This document shows, one piece after another, positions 47,170-57,095 of a stretch of DNA of 64,000 bases. The stretch's first letter is position 1. Every line of letters begins with the position of its first letter. The translations under genes were made by a program, and so were the position numbers. The stretch comes from Arthrobacter sp. S39 (GTDB taxonomy: Bacteria; Actinomycetota; Actinomycetes; Actinomycetales; Micrococcaceae), in contig NZ_SIHX01000001.1 in NCBI RefSeq assembly GCF_004320525.1, positions 682,001-746,000 on the forward strand, read 5' to 3'. The notes under the pieces are model-generated. The model ran no database searches. It was not told where the DNA came from and saw nothing but the letters and a program-made list of their open reading frames with translations.

Positions 47170-48684
47170 ATGACTACTGCTTCTGCGTCTTCTGCTGCCT
47201 CCATCCCGACCGTCACTGCCGATACTCCGGTGCGCGTCCGGTTCTGCCCGTCACCGACCGGGACACCGCACGTGGGCCTGATCCGGACCGCCCTGTTCAA
47301 CTGGGCCCATGCCAAGCACACCAAGGGCACATTTGTGTTCCGCATCGAGGATACGGACGCGGCACGCGACTCGGAAGAGAGCTACCAGCAGCTGCTGGAA
47401 GCCCTGAAGTGGCTGGGGATCACCTGGGAAGAGGGCGTGGAGGTCGGTGGTCCGCACGAGCCGTACCGGCAGTCGCAGCGGCTGGACCTTTACAAGGACG
47501 TTGTCGCCAAGCTCCTCGAGGCCGGTTTCGCCTACGAATGCTACTCGTCGCCGGAAGAGGTCGAGGCCCGCCACCGTGCTGCCGGCCGCGACCCGAAGCT
47601 CGGCTACGACAACTTTGACCGCGAACTCACCGACGAGCAGCTCGCCGCGTTCAAGGCCGAGGGCCGCAAGCCCGTGCTGCGCGTCCGCATGCCCGACGAG
47701 GACGTCGTCTTTACCGACCTGGTCCGCGGCGAGATCACGTTCAAAGCCGGCAGCATCCCGGACTACGTCATCGTCCGCGCTGACGGCTCGCCGCTGTACA
47801 CGCTGGTGAACCCCGTGGACGACGCCCTGATGGGGATCACGCACGTGCTGCGCGGCGAGGACCTCCTGTCTTCCACGCCCCGCCAGGTTGTGCTGATCCG
47901 CTACCTCATGGAGATCGGCGTCGCCAGCTACCTGCCGCTCTTTGGCCACCTCCCGTACGTGATGGGGGAGGGCAACAAAAAGCTGTCCAAGCGTGACCCG
48001 CAGTCCAACCTGTTCCTGCTGCGCGACCGCGGGTTCATTCCCGAAGGCCTGCTGAACTACCTCTCACTGCTGGGTTGGAGCCTGTCTGCCGATGAGGACA
48101 TCTTCACCGTGGACCAGCTGATTGAATTCTTTGACGTCAAGGACGTCCTGGCGAACCCGGCACGGTTCGACATCAAAAAGGCGGAAGCAATCAACGGCAC
48201 GCACATCCGCCTGCTCAACCCCGAAGACTTCCGGAACCGGCTTGTCCCGTACCTGCAGTCAGCCGGGTTCGTGGGGGAACAGCTGAGCACGCGCCAGGAG
48301 GAAATCCTCACCGAAGCCGCGCCCCTGGTCCAGGAGCGCATTACCCTGCTCGGCGAGGCACCCGAGATGCTGGGCTTCCTGTTCAAATCCGACGACGCCA
48401 TCGACGTTGCCGATGACGCCCAGAAGGGCCTGCCGGAGAACCTCACCGAGGTCCTCGACGCTGCCATCGCGGCACTGGAACCCGTTGAGGACTGGAACCC
48501 GGAGAACATCCAGGCGGCCCTGAAGCAGGCCCTCGTGGAGGACCTCGGCATCAAGCCGCGGCTGGCCTTCGGTCCCGTCCGTACGGCGATCGCCGGGCGC
48601 CGGATCTCGCCGCCGCTGTTCGAATCGATGGTCATCCTCGGCAAGGACTCCTCCCTTGCCCGCCTCCGCACCTTCCGCGGCTGA
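47170..48684 (+). CDS. gltX: Glutamyl-tRNA synthetase GltX
   Basis: A 504-residue class I synthetase. The HIGH-like motif [20 protein letters not shown] is near residue 28 and the KMSKS-like KKLSKRDPQ near 270. The helical anticodon-binding domain follows. In Actinobacteria it usually charges both tRNA-Glu and tRNA-Gln, the latter corrected by GatCAB. The two tRNA genes for these amino acids lie 0.9 kb downstream. The stop overlaps the next start (TGATG). Confidence 0.95.
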   Translation: MTTASASSAASIPTVTADTPVRVRFCPSPTGTPHVGLIRTALFNWAHAKHTKGTFVFRIEDTDAARDSEESYQQLLEALKWLGITWEEGVEVGGPHEPYRQSQRLDLYKDVVAKLLEAGFAYECYSSPEEVEARHRAAGRDPKLGYDNFDRELTDEQLAAFKAEGRKPVLRVRMPDEDVVFTDLVRGEITFKAGSIPDYVIVRADGSPLYTLVNPVDDALMGITHVLRGEDLLSSTPRQVVLIRYLMEIGVASYLPLFGHLPYVMGEGNKKLSKRDPQSNLFLLRDRGFIPEGLLNYLSLLGWSLSADEDIFTVDQLIEFFDVKDVLANPARFDIKKAEAINGTHIRLLNPEDFRNRLVPYLQSAGFVGEQLSTRQEEILTEAAPLVQERITLLGEAPEMLGFLFKSDDAIDVADDAQKGLPENLTEVLDAAIAALEPVEDWNPENIQAALKQALVEDLGIKPRLAFGPVRTAIAGRRISPPLFESMVILGKDSSLARLRTFRG

Positions 48685-49421
48685 TGAAAGACACCAGCCA
48701 GCCGGCTGACGGATTCCTGAAGACGCCGTTCGGGACCATCAGGGGGATTCTCTTCGACATAGACGACACCCTGGTGGACCTCGAATACGCCATGACCACC
48801 GCCCTGCGCGAGGTCAGCGAACACCTCCTGCCCGGCCTGGACCAGACAGGGTGGGAGAGGTTCGGCAGGATCTTCACCCACGAAACCACGCACTACTACG
48901 ACCGGTACCTGGCCGGTGAGCTCACCTTCAACGACCAGCGTCTGCTGCGCGGCCGCGCAGCCCTGGGGCACTTCGGCGTGGACCTGGCCGACGGCGAGGA
49001 GGCCCACCAGTGGCTCTCCAACTACGGGCGTATCCAGCCGGGCTACGTCAGGGCGTTCGAGGACGTTGTACCGCTCCTTGACGCCCTGGATGCTGCCGGA
49101 GTTCCCTATGGCGCCGTGAGCAACAACGTCCATGATTACCAGCGGGCCAAACTTGACGGCGCCGGGCTGGACCGGATCAAGCGCCTGGTCGGCACCGACA
49201 CCGTGGGGGTGGCCAAGCCCGGGCCGGCCATCTACCTCGAGGGCGTACGCCTCCTTGGCACCCGCCCCGCGGACACCCTGTATGTCGGCGACAACCGGAT
49301 GCTGGATGCGGAAGGTTCGACGGCGGCCGGCCTGCTGGGTGTCTGGCTCAACAGGGTGGGGGAGCCACGGGAGGGCTTTGCCGGCTACGAGGTCAGCTCC
49401 CTGGCGGGGATTTTGGCCTGA
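48684..49421 (+). CDS. HAD-superfamily hydrolase
   Basis: A 245-residue HAD-like phosphatase with catalytic aspartates D25 and D27 in FDIDDTLVD, motif II in YGAVSNNVHDYQ, the motif III lysine in VAKPGP, and motif IV acidic residues in YVGDNRMLDAEG. The C1-type cap holds helices between about residues 40 and 105. The substrate is unknown. Overlap with gltX implies coupled translation. Confidence 0.86.
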   Translation: MKDTSQPADGFLKTPFGTIRGILFDIDDTLVDLEYAMTTALREVSEHLLPGLDQTGWERFGRIFTHETTHYYDRYLAGELTFNDQRLLRGRAALGHFGVDLADGEEAHQWLSNYGRIQPGYVRAFEDVVPLLDALDAAGVPYGAVSNNVHDYQRAKLDGAGLDRIKRLVGTDTVGVAKPGPAIYLEGVRLLGTRPADTLYVGDNRMLDAEGSTAAGLLGVWLNRVGEPREGFAGYEVSSLAGILA

Positions 49422-49479
49422 CGTGGGAGGCGTTGGAAGGCGCCACAGGCCGGTGTGACCCACCTAACGGCCGATCGAT

Positions 49480-49508
49480 TTGTGCGCTGGAAAAGTCTCG
49501 GGTAAAGT
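49480..49508 (+). promoter_or_regulatory. Promoter of the tRNA-Gln/tRNA-Glu genes
   Basis: TTGTGC (49480-49485) and TAAAGT (49503-49508) are separated by 17 nt, a good sigma70-type match, about 65 nt before tRNA-Gln. Confidence 0.7.
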
Positions 49509-49573
49509 AATTACTCGTGCTGAGGCGCCGGGAGCGCTGGTTTAGACCTGCGGATCCGGCCCGAAAGTTCCAT

Positions 49574-49645
49574 TGGGATATGGTGTAATTGGCAACACTA
49601 CGGTTTCTGGTACCGTCATTCTAGGTTCGAGTCCTGGTATCCCAG
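49574..49645 (+). tRNA. tRNA-Gln (anticodon CUG)
   Basis: A 72-nt cloverleaf. The acceptor stem TGGGATA pairs with TATCCCA, the anticodon stem ACGGT/ACCGT has loop TTCTGGT (anticodon CTG), and the T arm is around GGTTCGAGTCC. The 131-nt spacer to tRNA-Glu holds a GTTTCAA/TTGAAAC hairpin (49683-49711). Confidence 0.93.
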
Positions 49646-49776
49646 CTCTGATAAATCCACGGATTTCCGCGGAAAATCAGGGGTTTCAAGCCGGTTCGTC
49701 CGATTTGAAACACCGGCCGAGTGTATGAAATACTCACTTAGCCTGAACGGCAGAAATGCTGTTGAAGGAAGTACGC

Positions 49777-49849
49777 GGCCCCATCGTATAGCGGCCTAGT
49801 ACGCTGCCCTCTCACGGCGGTAACGCGGGTTCGAATCCCGCTGGGGTCA
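49777..49849 (+). tRNA. tRNA-Glu (anticodon CUC)
   Basis: A 73-nt cloverleaf. The acceptor stem GGCCCCA pairs with TGGGGTC (one G-T pair), the anticodon loop is CTCTCAC (anticodon CTC), and the T arm is GCGGGTTCGAATCCCGC. CCA is not encoded. Confidence 0.94.
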
Positions 49850-49858
49850 CAGAATAAG

Positions 49859-49890
49859 ACGGTCCCGGGCATCAGCCCGGGGCCGTTTTT
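49859..49890 (+). terminator. Terminator of the tRNA unit
   Basis: ACGGTCCCGGGC-ATCA-GCCCGGGGCCGT (one wobble) is followed by TTTTTCGTTT, directly after tRNA-Glu. Confidence 0.9.
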
Positions 49891-49942
49891 CGTTTCCGGC
49901 ACTTCCCGGCCCTGCCCGTCCTTGAACTGGCATGATGATGCT

Positions 49943-51727
49943 GTGACCACCGATAACGAGCCCGGGCAGCCAACACGCCGCCAGCACGACCCGCCCGCGG
50001 CCGCGTCAGCTGCGGTTGACCTGCTGGAGGCCGTGCGTCTGGAGCTGTCCCGGGTCACCCTTCCGTTGTCGACGCCGGGGGTTGAACAGACCCGGCTCGA
50101 CGTCCGGAACGCCATCGCACAGCTGGATGACTACATCCTGCCCCGGTACCGCAGCCTGGATGCACCCCTGCTTGCCGTCGTCGGGGGTTCCACCGGCGCA
50201 GGGAAGTCGACCCTCGTGAACGGAATCGCAGGGCACGCCGTCACCCGGACGGGCGCCATCAGGCCCACCACGCGGCAACCCATCCTGCTGCACCATCCGG
50301 CGGATGCCGGCTGGTTCGAAGGGCTGCGCGTCCTGCCCGGCCTCAGCCGTGTCAGGGGCGCCGCGTCCGCGGATGCCCTCCCGGCCGGCAGGGCCGGCGC
50401 AACGCCGGACGCAGCCGCGATCTCGTCCCTGGTGCTGGTCGCGGATGGGGCCGTTCCGCAGGGCATCGCCTTGCTTGATGCACCCGACGTCGACTCCATC
50501 GCCGATGACAACCGCAGGCTGGCCGGGCAGTTGCTTGCCGCCGCGGATTTGTGGGTGTTCGTCACCACTGCGAACCGTTATGCGGACGCCGTTCCCTGGA
50601 AGCTGCTCCTGGATGCCGCGTCCCGCGACATCCTGGTGGCCGTGGTGCTGGACCGCGTACCGGCGGGGGCAGAGGCGGAAGTCAGCGCCGACCTGCAGGC
50701 GCTGCTGCGCAGGGAGGGCCTGGGCTCAGCCCGCCTGTTCCTCGTAGCGGAGGCTGAGCTTGACCCCCTGGGCATGCTGCCGCGGGCCGCGGTAGAGCCC
50801 CTGCGGACGTGGCTGAAGGACCTGGCCGCGGACGCCACGGGACGGTCGCAAATTGCCCGCCGGACCCTGAACGGAAGCATCAAGGCACTGGCGGGCCGGA
50901 TAGGCAGCATGGCGCGGGCCCAGGAGGAGCAGCGGGAGGCCAGAGCAATGCTCCAGGCCAGCGCCGTTGATGCCTACGAACAAGCGGCGGGCCGCATCCT
51001 CGATGCCACCAAGGACGGCGCCCTGCTCCGTGGGGAGGTGCTCGCCCGCTGGCAGGACTTTGTGGGCACCGGTGAGTTCTTCCGCAGCCTTGAACAGGGC
51101 ATCGGACGGTTCCGCGACCGGGCGGGCGCGTTCTTCCGCGGCGAACCTCCGCCCGCCGTCAGGGTTGAGGCTGCCATCGAAACCGGGCTGCAGGCAGTCA
51201 TCCTCGATGAAGCCGCCAATGCTGCCGAGGAAGTCGACCGGAGGTGGCGTACGGACCCCGCAGGCAGGCAGCTGCTGGGAACCGCGGACCTTTCCGGGAC
51301 AGCCCCGGATTTTGCTGCCACGGTTGCCGCGGAGATCCGGGCGTGGCAGGCAGGCCTGATGGAACTGATCCGCACCGAAGGGCAGGGGAAGCGCACGCAG
51401 GCCAGGTGGCTGTCCTTCGGCATCAATGGCCTGGGCGCGGCGCTGATGATTGTGGTGTTTTCGATGACAGCCGGGCTCACCGGCCTGGAAGTTGGCGTGG
51501 CCGGCGGCACCGCCGTTGTGGGCCAGAAACTGCTGGAAGCGGTCTTCGGTGAGGACGCGGTCCGCCGGCTGGCCAAAACGGCGCGGGAGGACCTCCATCA
51601 GCGGTGCCTGCGGCTGCTGCAGGCCGAGCAACGCAAGTTCCTTGACCGGCTGCCTGAAGGGCCCCCGGACCCCGGCGTGCTGGCAGGCCAGGCGGCCGCG
51701 CTGACCCGTCTTGCGGACGCTGCATGA
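49943..51727 (+). CDS. Dynamin-like GTPase, first of a pair
   Basis: A 594-residue P-loop GTPase. G1 is GGSTGAGKST at about 81-90, a G2 candidate is TTRQP, and G3 is LLDAPDVDS. The expected G4 (N/T-KxD) position reads VLDRVP, so guanine specificity may be weak or changed. A coiled/helical middle region and a hydrophobic hairpin near residues 488-520 follow, as in bacterial dynamin-like proteins that touch membranes. The GTG start gives MTTDNEPG. The end overlaps the second GTPase by 4 nt (ATGA). It may act as a heteromeric pair like DynA/DynB of Streptomyces or IniA/IniC of mycobacteria, which is inference. Confidence 0.8.
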   Translation: MTTDNEPGQPTRRQHDPPAAASAAVDLLEAVRLELSRVTLPLSTPGVEQTRLDVRNAIAQLDDYILPRYRSLDAPLLAVVGGSTGAGKSTLVNGIAGHAVTRTGAIRPTTRQPILLHHPADAGWFEGLRVLPGLSRVRGAASADALPAGRAGATPDAAAISSLVLVADGAVPQGIALLDAPDVDSIADDNRRLAGQLLAAADLWVFVTTANRYADAVPWKLLLDAASRDILVAVVLDRVPAGAEAEVSADLQALLRREGLGSARLFLVAEAELDPLGMLPRAAVEPLRTWLKDLAADATGRSQIARRTLNGSIKALAGRIGSMARAQEEQREARAMLQASAVDAYEQAAGRILDATKDGALLRGEVLARWQDFVGTGEFFRSLEQGIGRFRDRAGAFFRGEPPPAVRVEAAIETGLQAVILDEAANAAEEVDRRWRTDPAGRQLLGTADLSGTAPDFAATVAAEIRAWQAGLMELIRTEGQGKRTQARWLSFGINGLGAALMIVVFSMTAGLTGLEVGVAGGTAVVGQKLLEAVFGEDAVRRLAKTAREDLHQRCLRLLQAEQRKFLDRLPEGPPDPGVLAGQAAALTRLADAA

Positions 51728-53340
51728 GCCGCCACGGCAGCGCCCGGGTGTCCTCGCAGCTGGACGGCAGGCTTGAAGCCCTCAACGATGCCCGCGAACT
51801 CGCCGAAGGCGTCCTGCCCGACGACGTGCTGGAGGACGTGCTCCGGCTGCTGGAACGCGCGGCGTCCCGGCGTTCCCTGTCAGCGGACCACACGGTGGTC
51901 GGGTTTTTCGGCGCCACCGGCAGCGGTAAATCATCCCTGTTCAATGCCGTCAGCGGCGCGGAGATTGCGACGGCGGCCGTCCGCCGGCCGACCACCACGG
52001 AACCCCTTGCGGGAGTCTGGGGAGCGGACGGCAGCGACCCCCTGCTGGACTGGCTCGACGTGCGCAGCCGGCACCATGCCACGCCGGTGGACGGCCTCGC
52101 GGATGACGAAACCGGGCTGATACTTCTCGACCTGCCGGACTTTGACTCCACCAGGGCCGCCAACCGTGACATCGTGCAGCGGATGGTCGGCCTGGTGGAC
52201 GTCCTGGTCTGGGTGCTCGACCCGCAGAAATACGCCGATGCCGCCGTGCACAACGACTTCCTGGCTCCGCTGGCGGCGCACGGCGCCGTCACACTGGTGG
52301 TGCTCAACCAGACCGACAGGCTGCCCGACCGTGACGTCCGGCCGGTGCTGGAATCGCTGCAGGGGATCCTCGCCAGGGACGGCCTGGGCTCAGTCCAGGT
52401 CATCGGCGCCTCGGCGGTGACGGGCGCGGGGGTGGACCGGGTCAGGGCCGCCATCCGGCACGTGGTCCTGCAACGCCAGGCCTCTGCACAACGGCTCACC
52501 GCCGATGTGGCGCGCGCATCCCGGCAGCTGCGGGAGGTCTCGGGGGACGGGGAGGCCGCCGGCGTCAGGGCCGGTTCAAAGGCGCGGCTTGCGGACGAGC
52601 TGGCCACAGCCGCCAACGTGCCCCTGGTGGTAGCGGCCGTGGACCGCTCCTACCGGCTGGAGTCAGCCCACCGCACCGGGTGGCCGGTGACGCGCTGGCT
52701 GCTGAAGTTCCGGCCCGACCCGCTCCGGCGGCTGAATCTTCGCAGCACGTCTCCGGCCGAGCTCAGCCGCACGTCACTGCCCCCGGCCGGCGCTCCCGAA
52801 CGCGCCCGGACGGATGCCGCCGTCCGACAGTTCGCCGACGACGCCAGCGCCGGTGCGCCGGGCCCATGGCGGGCTGCGATCCGTGGTGCCGCCCGTGAAG
52901 GCAGGGAACGCCTCCCTGACGCCCTGGACCAGGCGATAGCCGGTACGGACCTGTCGGCGGCTCGGAAGTCCTGGTGGTGGCCACTCTTCAACCTTGTCCA
53001 GTGGCTTGCGCTGCTGACAGTGCTCGGCGGCCTCGGATGGCTCGGAGTGCTGGCCGGACTCGGATACCTCCAGTTGCCCGTCCCGGACGTGCCGCGGGTT
53101 GAAGGCTGGCCGGTCCCCACGCTGATGATCGCCGGGGGAGCGGTTCTTGGAATCTTCCTGGCGCTGACAGGGAAGTTCATCGGGGCCGCGGCCGCCCGTG
53201 GGCGGGCAGCCACCGCCAGGAAACGGCTCAGGACCGCCGTCGGGAACGTCGCCGAGGAGCTTGTGGTCGAACCGGTCGAAGTGGAGGTGGCCCGGCTCAG
53301 GTCATTTAATACCTCCCTGGATAAGGCAGGTGCAAAGTAG
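51724..53340 (+). CDS. Dynamin-like GTPase (YfjP-like), second of a pair
   Basis: A 538-residue GTPase. G1 is FGATGSGKSS at about 62-71, G2 is in PTTTEP, G3 is LLDLPDFDST, and G4 is LNQTDRL (close to NKxD, better kept than in its partner). Two membrane segments lie near residues 416-440 and 461-480, and a basic region and a short helix end the protein. Overlap with the upstream GTPase shows they are made together. A membrane remodelling, septation or envelope-stress role is plausible. Confidence 0.8.
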   Translation: MSRHGSARVSSQLDGRLEALNDARELAEGVLPDDVLEDVLRLLERAASRRSLSADHTVVGFFGATGSGKSSLFNAVSGAEIATAAVRRPTTTEPLAGVWGADGSDPLLDWLDVRSRHHATPVDGLADDETGLILLDLPDFDSTRAANRDIVQRMVGLVDVLVWVLDPQKYADAAVHNDFLAPLAAHGAVTLVVLNQTDRLPDRDVRPVLESLQGILARDGLGSVQVIGASAVTGAGVDRVRAAIRHVVLQRQASAQRLTADVARASRQLREVSGDGEAAGVRAGSKARLADELATAANVPLVVAAVDRSYRLESAHRTGWPVTRWLLKFRPDPLRRLNLRSTSPAELSRTSLPPAGAPERARTDAAVRQFADDASAGAPGPWRAAIRGAAREGRERLPDALDQAIAGTDLSAARKSWWWPLFNLVQWLALLTVLGGLGWLGVLAGLGYLQLPVPDVPRVEGWPVPTLMIAGGAVLGIFLALTGKFIGAAAARGRAATARKRLRTAVGNVAEELVVEPVEVEVARLRSFNTSLDKAGAK

Positions 53341-53397
53341 GGACCCTGCCGCAGAAGCCTGAGGCCCAGGTCCGCCCCTCCGCCAAGCTGCCGGCTA

Positions 53398-53934
53398 CTA
53401 AAGGGCTGCTGCCGCGTCGCGGACTTTGACCAGGGTCCGCAGGTTCCGCGTGGTGGTGGTTGCCTTGTATTTTGCCTTGGACGAGATCTTGCTGAAGGGG
53501 CTGTCCAGGGTACCGCCGGCGGGCGCAAGCCAGGCCAGTGCTTCGGGACCGAGCCGTTTCTGTTCCGATCCTTCGAGCGCCGCCCCGGCCGCGTCCAGCT
53601 CATCAAGTGCGGCCGTGTCTGACGCCAGCGTGATGTAGGTGTGGGTCGACTTGTCGTCGTCCGGATAAGGGCAGGCGTCCACGAGCTCCGACACGCGCCG
53701 TGCAGACAGGACAACCACCCAGGCGTCATAGCCGAAGGATTTCCGGAGGCAGTCCTCGAACGTCTTTTTCACCGCGGCGGGGGCCAGCCCGCTGGCCAGC
53801 ACCACGTTGCCGCTGGCCAGCAGGGTTTTGACGCCGTCGAAGCCCGTGGGTTCCAGCGCCGTCTTAAGATCCGCCATTTTGATGTTGATTCCGCCCACGT
53901 TGATGCCGCGGAGGAAGACTGCGTAGCTGTTCAT
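53398..53934 (-). CDS. DUF1697 domain-containing protein
   Basis: A 178-residue cytoplasmic protein matching DUF1697: the N-terminal YAVFLRGINVGGINIKMADLK, then LLASGNVVLASG, FGYDAWVVVLSA and the C-terminal FSKISSKAKYKATTTTRNLRTLVK. Function is unknown. It is convergent with the GTPase pair and lies downstream of the IclR gene on the same strand with a 46-nt gap. Confidence 0.9.
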   Translation of the reverse strand: MNSYAVFLRGINVGGINIKMADLKTALEPTGFDGVKTLLASGNVVLASGLAPAAVKKTFEDCLRKSFGYDAWVVVLSARRVSELVDACPYPDDDKSTHTYITLASDTAALDELDAAGAALEGSEQKRLGPEALAWLAPAGGTLDSPFSKISSKAKYKATTTTRNLRTLVKVRDAAAAL

Positions 53935-53980
53935 GCCGAAAGCCTAGCGGCGGCGGGACTCCGGGGACCGGAGGGAGGTC

Positions 53981-54700
53981 CTAGTCGTTGTTCTTGCGCA
54001 GCGCTTCGGTGAGGATCCGCCCTGCATTGCAGACCACTTCGGCGTGCAGCCGGCCCGGCTGGCGGGTGAGGCGCTCGATGGGGCCCGAGATCGAAACTGC
54101 CGCAATGACGCGGCCGGACGGACCACGGACCGGTGCGGACACTGACGCGACCCCAGGCTCGCGTTCGCCGAGGCTCTGGCCCCAGCCCCGCCGTCGGACT
54201 CCTGCCAGGACAGTGGGCGTAAAGCGTGCGGACTGGAGGCCCTCGAGGAGGCGGTCATGGTCTTCCCACGCGAGCAGGACCTGGGCCGCGGAGCCGGCCT
54301 TCATGGAAAGCTGGGTACCCACCGGGATGGTGTCCCGGAGACCGATGGGGCGCTCAGCAGAGGCAACGCAGACACGCCAGTCACCCTGGCGGCGGAAGAT
54401 CTGGGCGCTCTCGCCGGTGGCGTCACGAAGCTGCATCAGGACCGGTCCCGCGGAGGCGATCAGTCGGTCCTCGCCGGCGGCGGAGGCCAGCTCAACGAGC
54501 CTGCTGCCAAGCACGAACCGGCCCTGGATGTCGCGGCTGACCAGCCGGTGGTGGACCAGGGCCAGGGCAAGCCTGTGGACAGTGGGCCGGGCGAGGCCTG
54601 TGGCAGCCACAAGCTGCGCCAGGGTGGTGGGCCCGGCCTCAAGTGCGTCAAGCACATGGGCCGCTTTATCAATGACACCGACTCCACTAGAATTGTCCAT
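53981..54700 (-). CDS. ltbR: IclR-family regulator, LtbR-like
   Basis: A 239-residue IclR regulator with an N-terminal winged helix (about 5-65; TTLAQLVAATGLARPTVHRLALAL) and a C-terminal effector domain (about 75-235) including the RDTIPVGTQLSMKAGSAAQVLLAW block. It is divergent from leuCD, the position of LtbR in Corynebacterium and LeuR-like genes in other Actinobacteria. LtbR represses leuB and leuCD there. The ATG at 54700 is chosen for the conserved domain length. A TCTCA-N5-TGAGA repeat 16 nt upstream suggests autoregulation. Confidence 0.87.
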   Translation of the reverse strand: MDNSSGVGVIDKAAHVLDALEAGPTTLAQLVAATGLARPTVHRLALALVHHRLVSRDIQGRFVLGSRLVELASAAGEDRLIASAGPVLMQLRDATGESAQIFRRQGDWRVCVASAERPIGLRDTIPVGTQLSMKAGSAAQVLLAWEDHDRLLEGLQSARFTPTVLAGVRRRGWGQSLGEREPGVASVSAPVRGPSGRVIAAVSISGPIERLTRQPGRLHAEVVCNAGRILTEALRKNND

Positions 54701-54715
54701 GTAATGATATTGCCG

Positions 54716-54730
54716 TCTCATTATCTGAGA
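54716..54730. promoter_or_regulatory. Shared operator between the IclR gene and leuCD
   Basis: TCTCATTATCTGAGA carries the TCTCA-N5-TGAGA dyad also found before ilvD and leuB. It lies 16 nt before the regulator start and 84 nt before leuC, so one bound dimer could affect both promoters. Confidence 0.75.
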
Positions 54731-54813
54731 TGCAAATGTTTCGGCTGGCGATTTGCCCGGCCGCCCTGATTCAGTGGAGCTTGACAGCCAAACAGCAGTG
54801 AAGGGAGATGGCC

Positions 54814-56268
54814 GTGGCAAAGACACTGGCCGAGAAAGTCTGGGACGCGCACGTGGTGCGCAAAGGCGACGGCGAAGGAGCCAACGCCCAGCCCGACCTT
54901 CTCTTCATCGACCTGCACCTCGTCCATGAGGTGACCTCCCCGCAGGCTTTTGAGGGCCTGCGGCTGGCGGGGCGGAAGCTGCGGCGCCCGGACCTCACCA
55001 TTGCCACCGAGGACCACAACACTCCCACGCTGGACATCGACAAGCCCATTGCTGACCTGACCAGCCGTACCCAGATCCAGACCCTGCGGAACAACTGCGC
55101 CGAGTTCGGCGTCCGGCTGCATTCGCTGGGGGACGCCGAGCAGGGCATCGTCCACGTCGTCGGACCGCAGCTGGGCCTGACCCAGCCCGGCATGACCGTG
55201 GTCTGCGGCGACTCGCACACGTCCACGCACGGCGCGTTCGGCGCCCTCGCGATGGGCATCGGAACGTCCGAGGTGGAGCATGTCATGGCCACCCAGACCC
55301 TGTCGCTGAAGCCGTTCAAGACCATGGCCATCAACGTCGAGGGCGCCCTGCGTCCGGGCGTGACGGCCAAGGACATCATCCTCGCCGTGATCGCCAAGAT
55401 CGGCACCGGCGGCGGCCAGGGCTATGTCCTGGAATACCGCGGCTCAGCCATCCGTGCGCTGTCCATGGATGCCCGCATGACCATCTGCAACATGTCCATC
55501 GAAGCAGGGGCCCGTGCCGGCCTCGTCGCGCCGGACCAGACCACCTACGACTACATGCTTGGCCGCCCGCACGCCCCGCAGGGCGCAGAGTGGGACGCCG
55601 CCGTCGAGTACTGGAACACCCTGCGCACCGACGACGACGCGACCTTCGACGTCGAGGTGGACCTGGACGCCGACACGCTCGAGCCGTTCGTCACCTGGGG
55701 GACCAACCCGGGCCAGGGCGTATCGCTCTCGTCCTCCGTTCCGTCCCCGGAGGACTTCGGCGACGAGAACGCCAAGGCTGCCGCAGAGCGCGCCCTGCAG
55801 TACATGGGCCTGACCGCCGGTACGCCCATGAAGGAGATCCGGGTGGACACCGTCTTCCTGGGCTCCTGCACCAATTCGCGGATGGAGGATCTGCGCGCCG
55901 CCGCCGACATCGTCCGCGGCCGCCAGAAAGACCCGAACATCCGCATGCTGGTGGTTCCCGGTTCGGCGCGCGTCCGGCTGGAAGCCGAGGCCGAGGGCCT
56001 GGACAAGGTGTTCAAGGACTTCGGTGCCGAGTGGCGCTTCGCAGGCTGCTCCATGTGCCTGGGCATGAACCCGGACCAGCTGGAAGTGGGGGAGCGCTGC
56101 GCCTCCACCTCGAACCGGAACTTCGAAGGCCGGCAGGGCAAGGGCGGACGCACGCACCTCGTCTCGCCGGTGGTGGCCGCGGCCACGGCCATCCGCGGCA
56201 CCCTGAGCTCGCCGTCGGACCTTGATCCGGCCCCCGAATCCGCCGCCATCCGCACCGACGCAACCTAG
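54814..56268 (+). CDS. leuC: 3-isopropylmalate dehydratase large subunit LeuC
   Basis: A 484-residue aconitase-family subunit that with LeuD isomerises 2-isopropylmalate. The [4Fe-4S] cysteines are in [13 protein letters not shown] and the pair [39 protein letters not shown] is another hallmark. I choose the GTG at 54814 ([15 protein letters not shown]) rather than the ATG six bases upstream, because the GGGAG ribosome site then has normal spacing. leuD follows 9 nt later. Confidence 0.96.
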   Translation: MAKTLAEKVWDAHVVRKGDGEGANAQPDLLFIDLHLVHEVTSPQAFEGLRLAGRKLRRPDLTIATEDHNTPTLDIDKPIADLTSRTQIQTLRNNCAEFGVRLHSLGDAEQGIVHVVGPQLGLTQPGMTVVCGDSHTSTHGAFGALAMGIGTSEVEHVMATQTLSLKPFKTMAINVEGALRPGVTAKDIILAVIAKIGTGGGQGYVLEYRGSAIRALSMDARMTICNMSIEAGARAGLVAPDQTTYDYMLGRPHAPQGAEWDAAVEYWNTLRTDDDATFDVEVDLDADTLEPFVTWGTNPGQGVSLSSSVPSPEDFGDENAKAAAERALQYMGLTAGTPMKEIRVDTVFLGSCTNSRMEDLRAAADIVRGRQKDPNIRMLVVPGSARVRLEAEAEGLDKVFKDFGAEWRFAGCSMCLGMNPDQLEVGERCASTSNRNFEGRQGKGGRTHLVSPVVAAATAIRGTLSSPSDLDPAPESAAIRTDAT

Positions 56269-56277
56269 GAGACCGCC

Positions 56278-56880
56278 ATGGAAAAGTTCACCACCCACAC
56301 GGGCCTCGGCGTCCCGCTGCGCCAGAGCAACGTTGACACGGACCAGATCATCCCGGCGGTCTACCTCAAGCGGATCACCCGGACCGGCTTTGAGGACGCG
56401 CTGTTTTCCGCCTGGCGCAAGGACCCCTCCTTCATCCTGAACCAGGCGCCCTTCAACGCCGGTTCCGTCCTGGTGGCCGGGCCGGACTTCGGCACCGGAT
56501 CGTCCCGCGAGCACGCCGTCTGGGCGCTGAAGGATTACGGCTTCAAGACCGTCCTCTCCTCCCGGTTCGCCGACATCTTCCGCGGCAACTCCGGCAAGCA
56601 GGGCCTGCTGGCAGCCGAACTGGCCCAGGACGACATCGAGCTGATCTGGAAAGAGCTCGAGAACGCCCCCGGCACCGAAGTCACCGTTGACCTGCTGTCC
56701 AAGACAGTGGTCTGCGGCAACATCGTGGCACCGTTCGAGATCGACGATTACACCCGCTGGCGCCTGCTCGAAGGCCTCGACGACATCGGCCTGACGCTCC
56801 AGCACGAAGAGGACATCTCCGCCTACGAGGCCACCCGCCCCGCCTTCAAGCCGAAAACGCTCCCGGCCCGGCTTTCCTGA
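56278..56880 (+). CDS. leuD: 3-isopropylmalate dehydratase small subunit LeuD
   Basis: A 200-residue partner of LeuC. Family features are [20 protein letters not shown], the [14 protein letters not shown] loop that shapes the substrate site, and [17 protein letters not shown]. It forms an operon with leuC and is followed by a palindromic element. Confidence 0.96.
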   Translation: MEKFTTHTGLGVPLRQSNVDTDQIIPAVYLKRITRTGFEDALFSAWRKDPSFILNQAPFNAGSVLVAGPDFGTGSSREHAVWALKDYGFKTVLSSRFADIFRGNSGKQGLLAAELAQDDIELIWKELENAPGTEVTVDLLSKTVVCGNIVAPFEIDDYTRWRLLEGLDDIGLTLQHEEDISAYEATRPAFKPKTLPARLS

Positions 56881-56888
56881 GACCCGCT

Positions 56889-56959
56889 GAAGCAACGCGG
56901 GGTCACTTAAGGCCGCCCCCAAGCCTCTTGAGCGGCGTTAAGTGACCCCGCGTTGCTTC
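56889..56959. repeat. Palindromic element, family A (copy 2)
   Basis: Perfect 22-bp arms lie at 56889-56910 and 56938-56959, with an inner CCGC/GCGG pair. The inner part of the arm (ACGCGGGGTCACTTA) is identical to the element after ilvE. It fills much of the leuD-murA gap and probably ends the leuCD transcript. Confidence 0.88.
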
Positions 56960-57095
56960 TGCCGTGTCAGGCCCGGCGGAGGATGCCAGCAACGCGCTTG
57001 GGCACGCCGTATTTCGGTTCGGTAACGCGACCTCCTATGCTTAGCTGGAGCCTTTGCAAGGACTTGGGGGCGAGTAATCGTAAGGAAACCGGTAT

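Noticed and set aside
55444..56922. 492-codon minus-strand frame opposite leuC/leuD
   Set aside because: Spans two real genes and a palindrome on the other strand; no family features.
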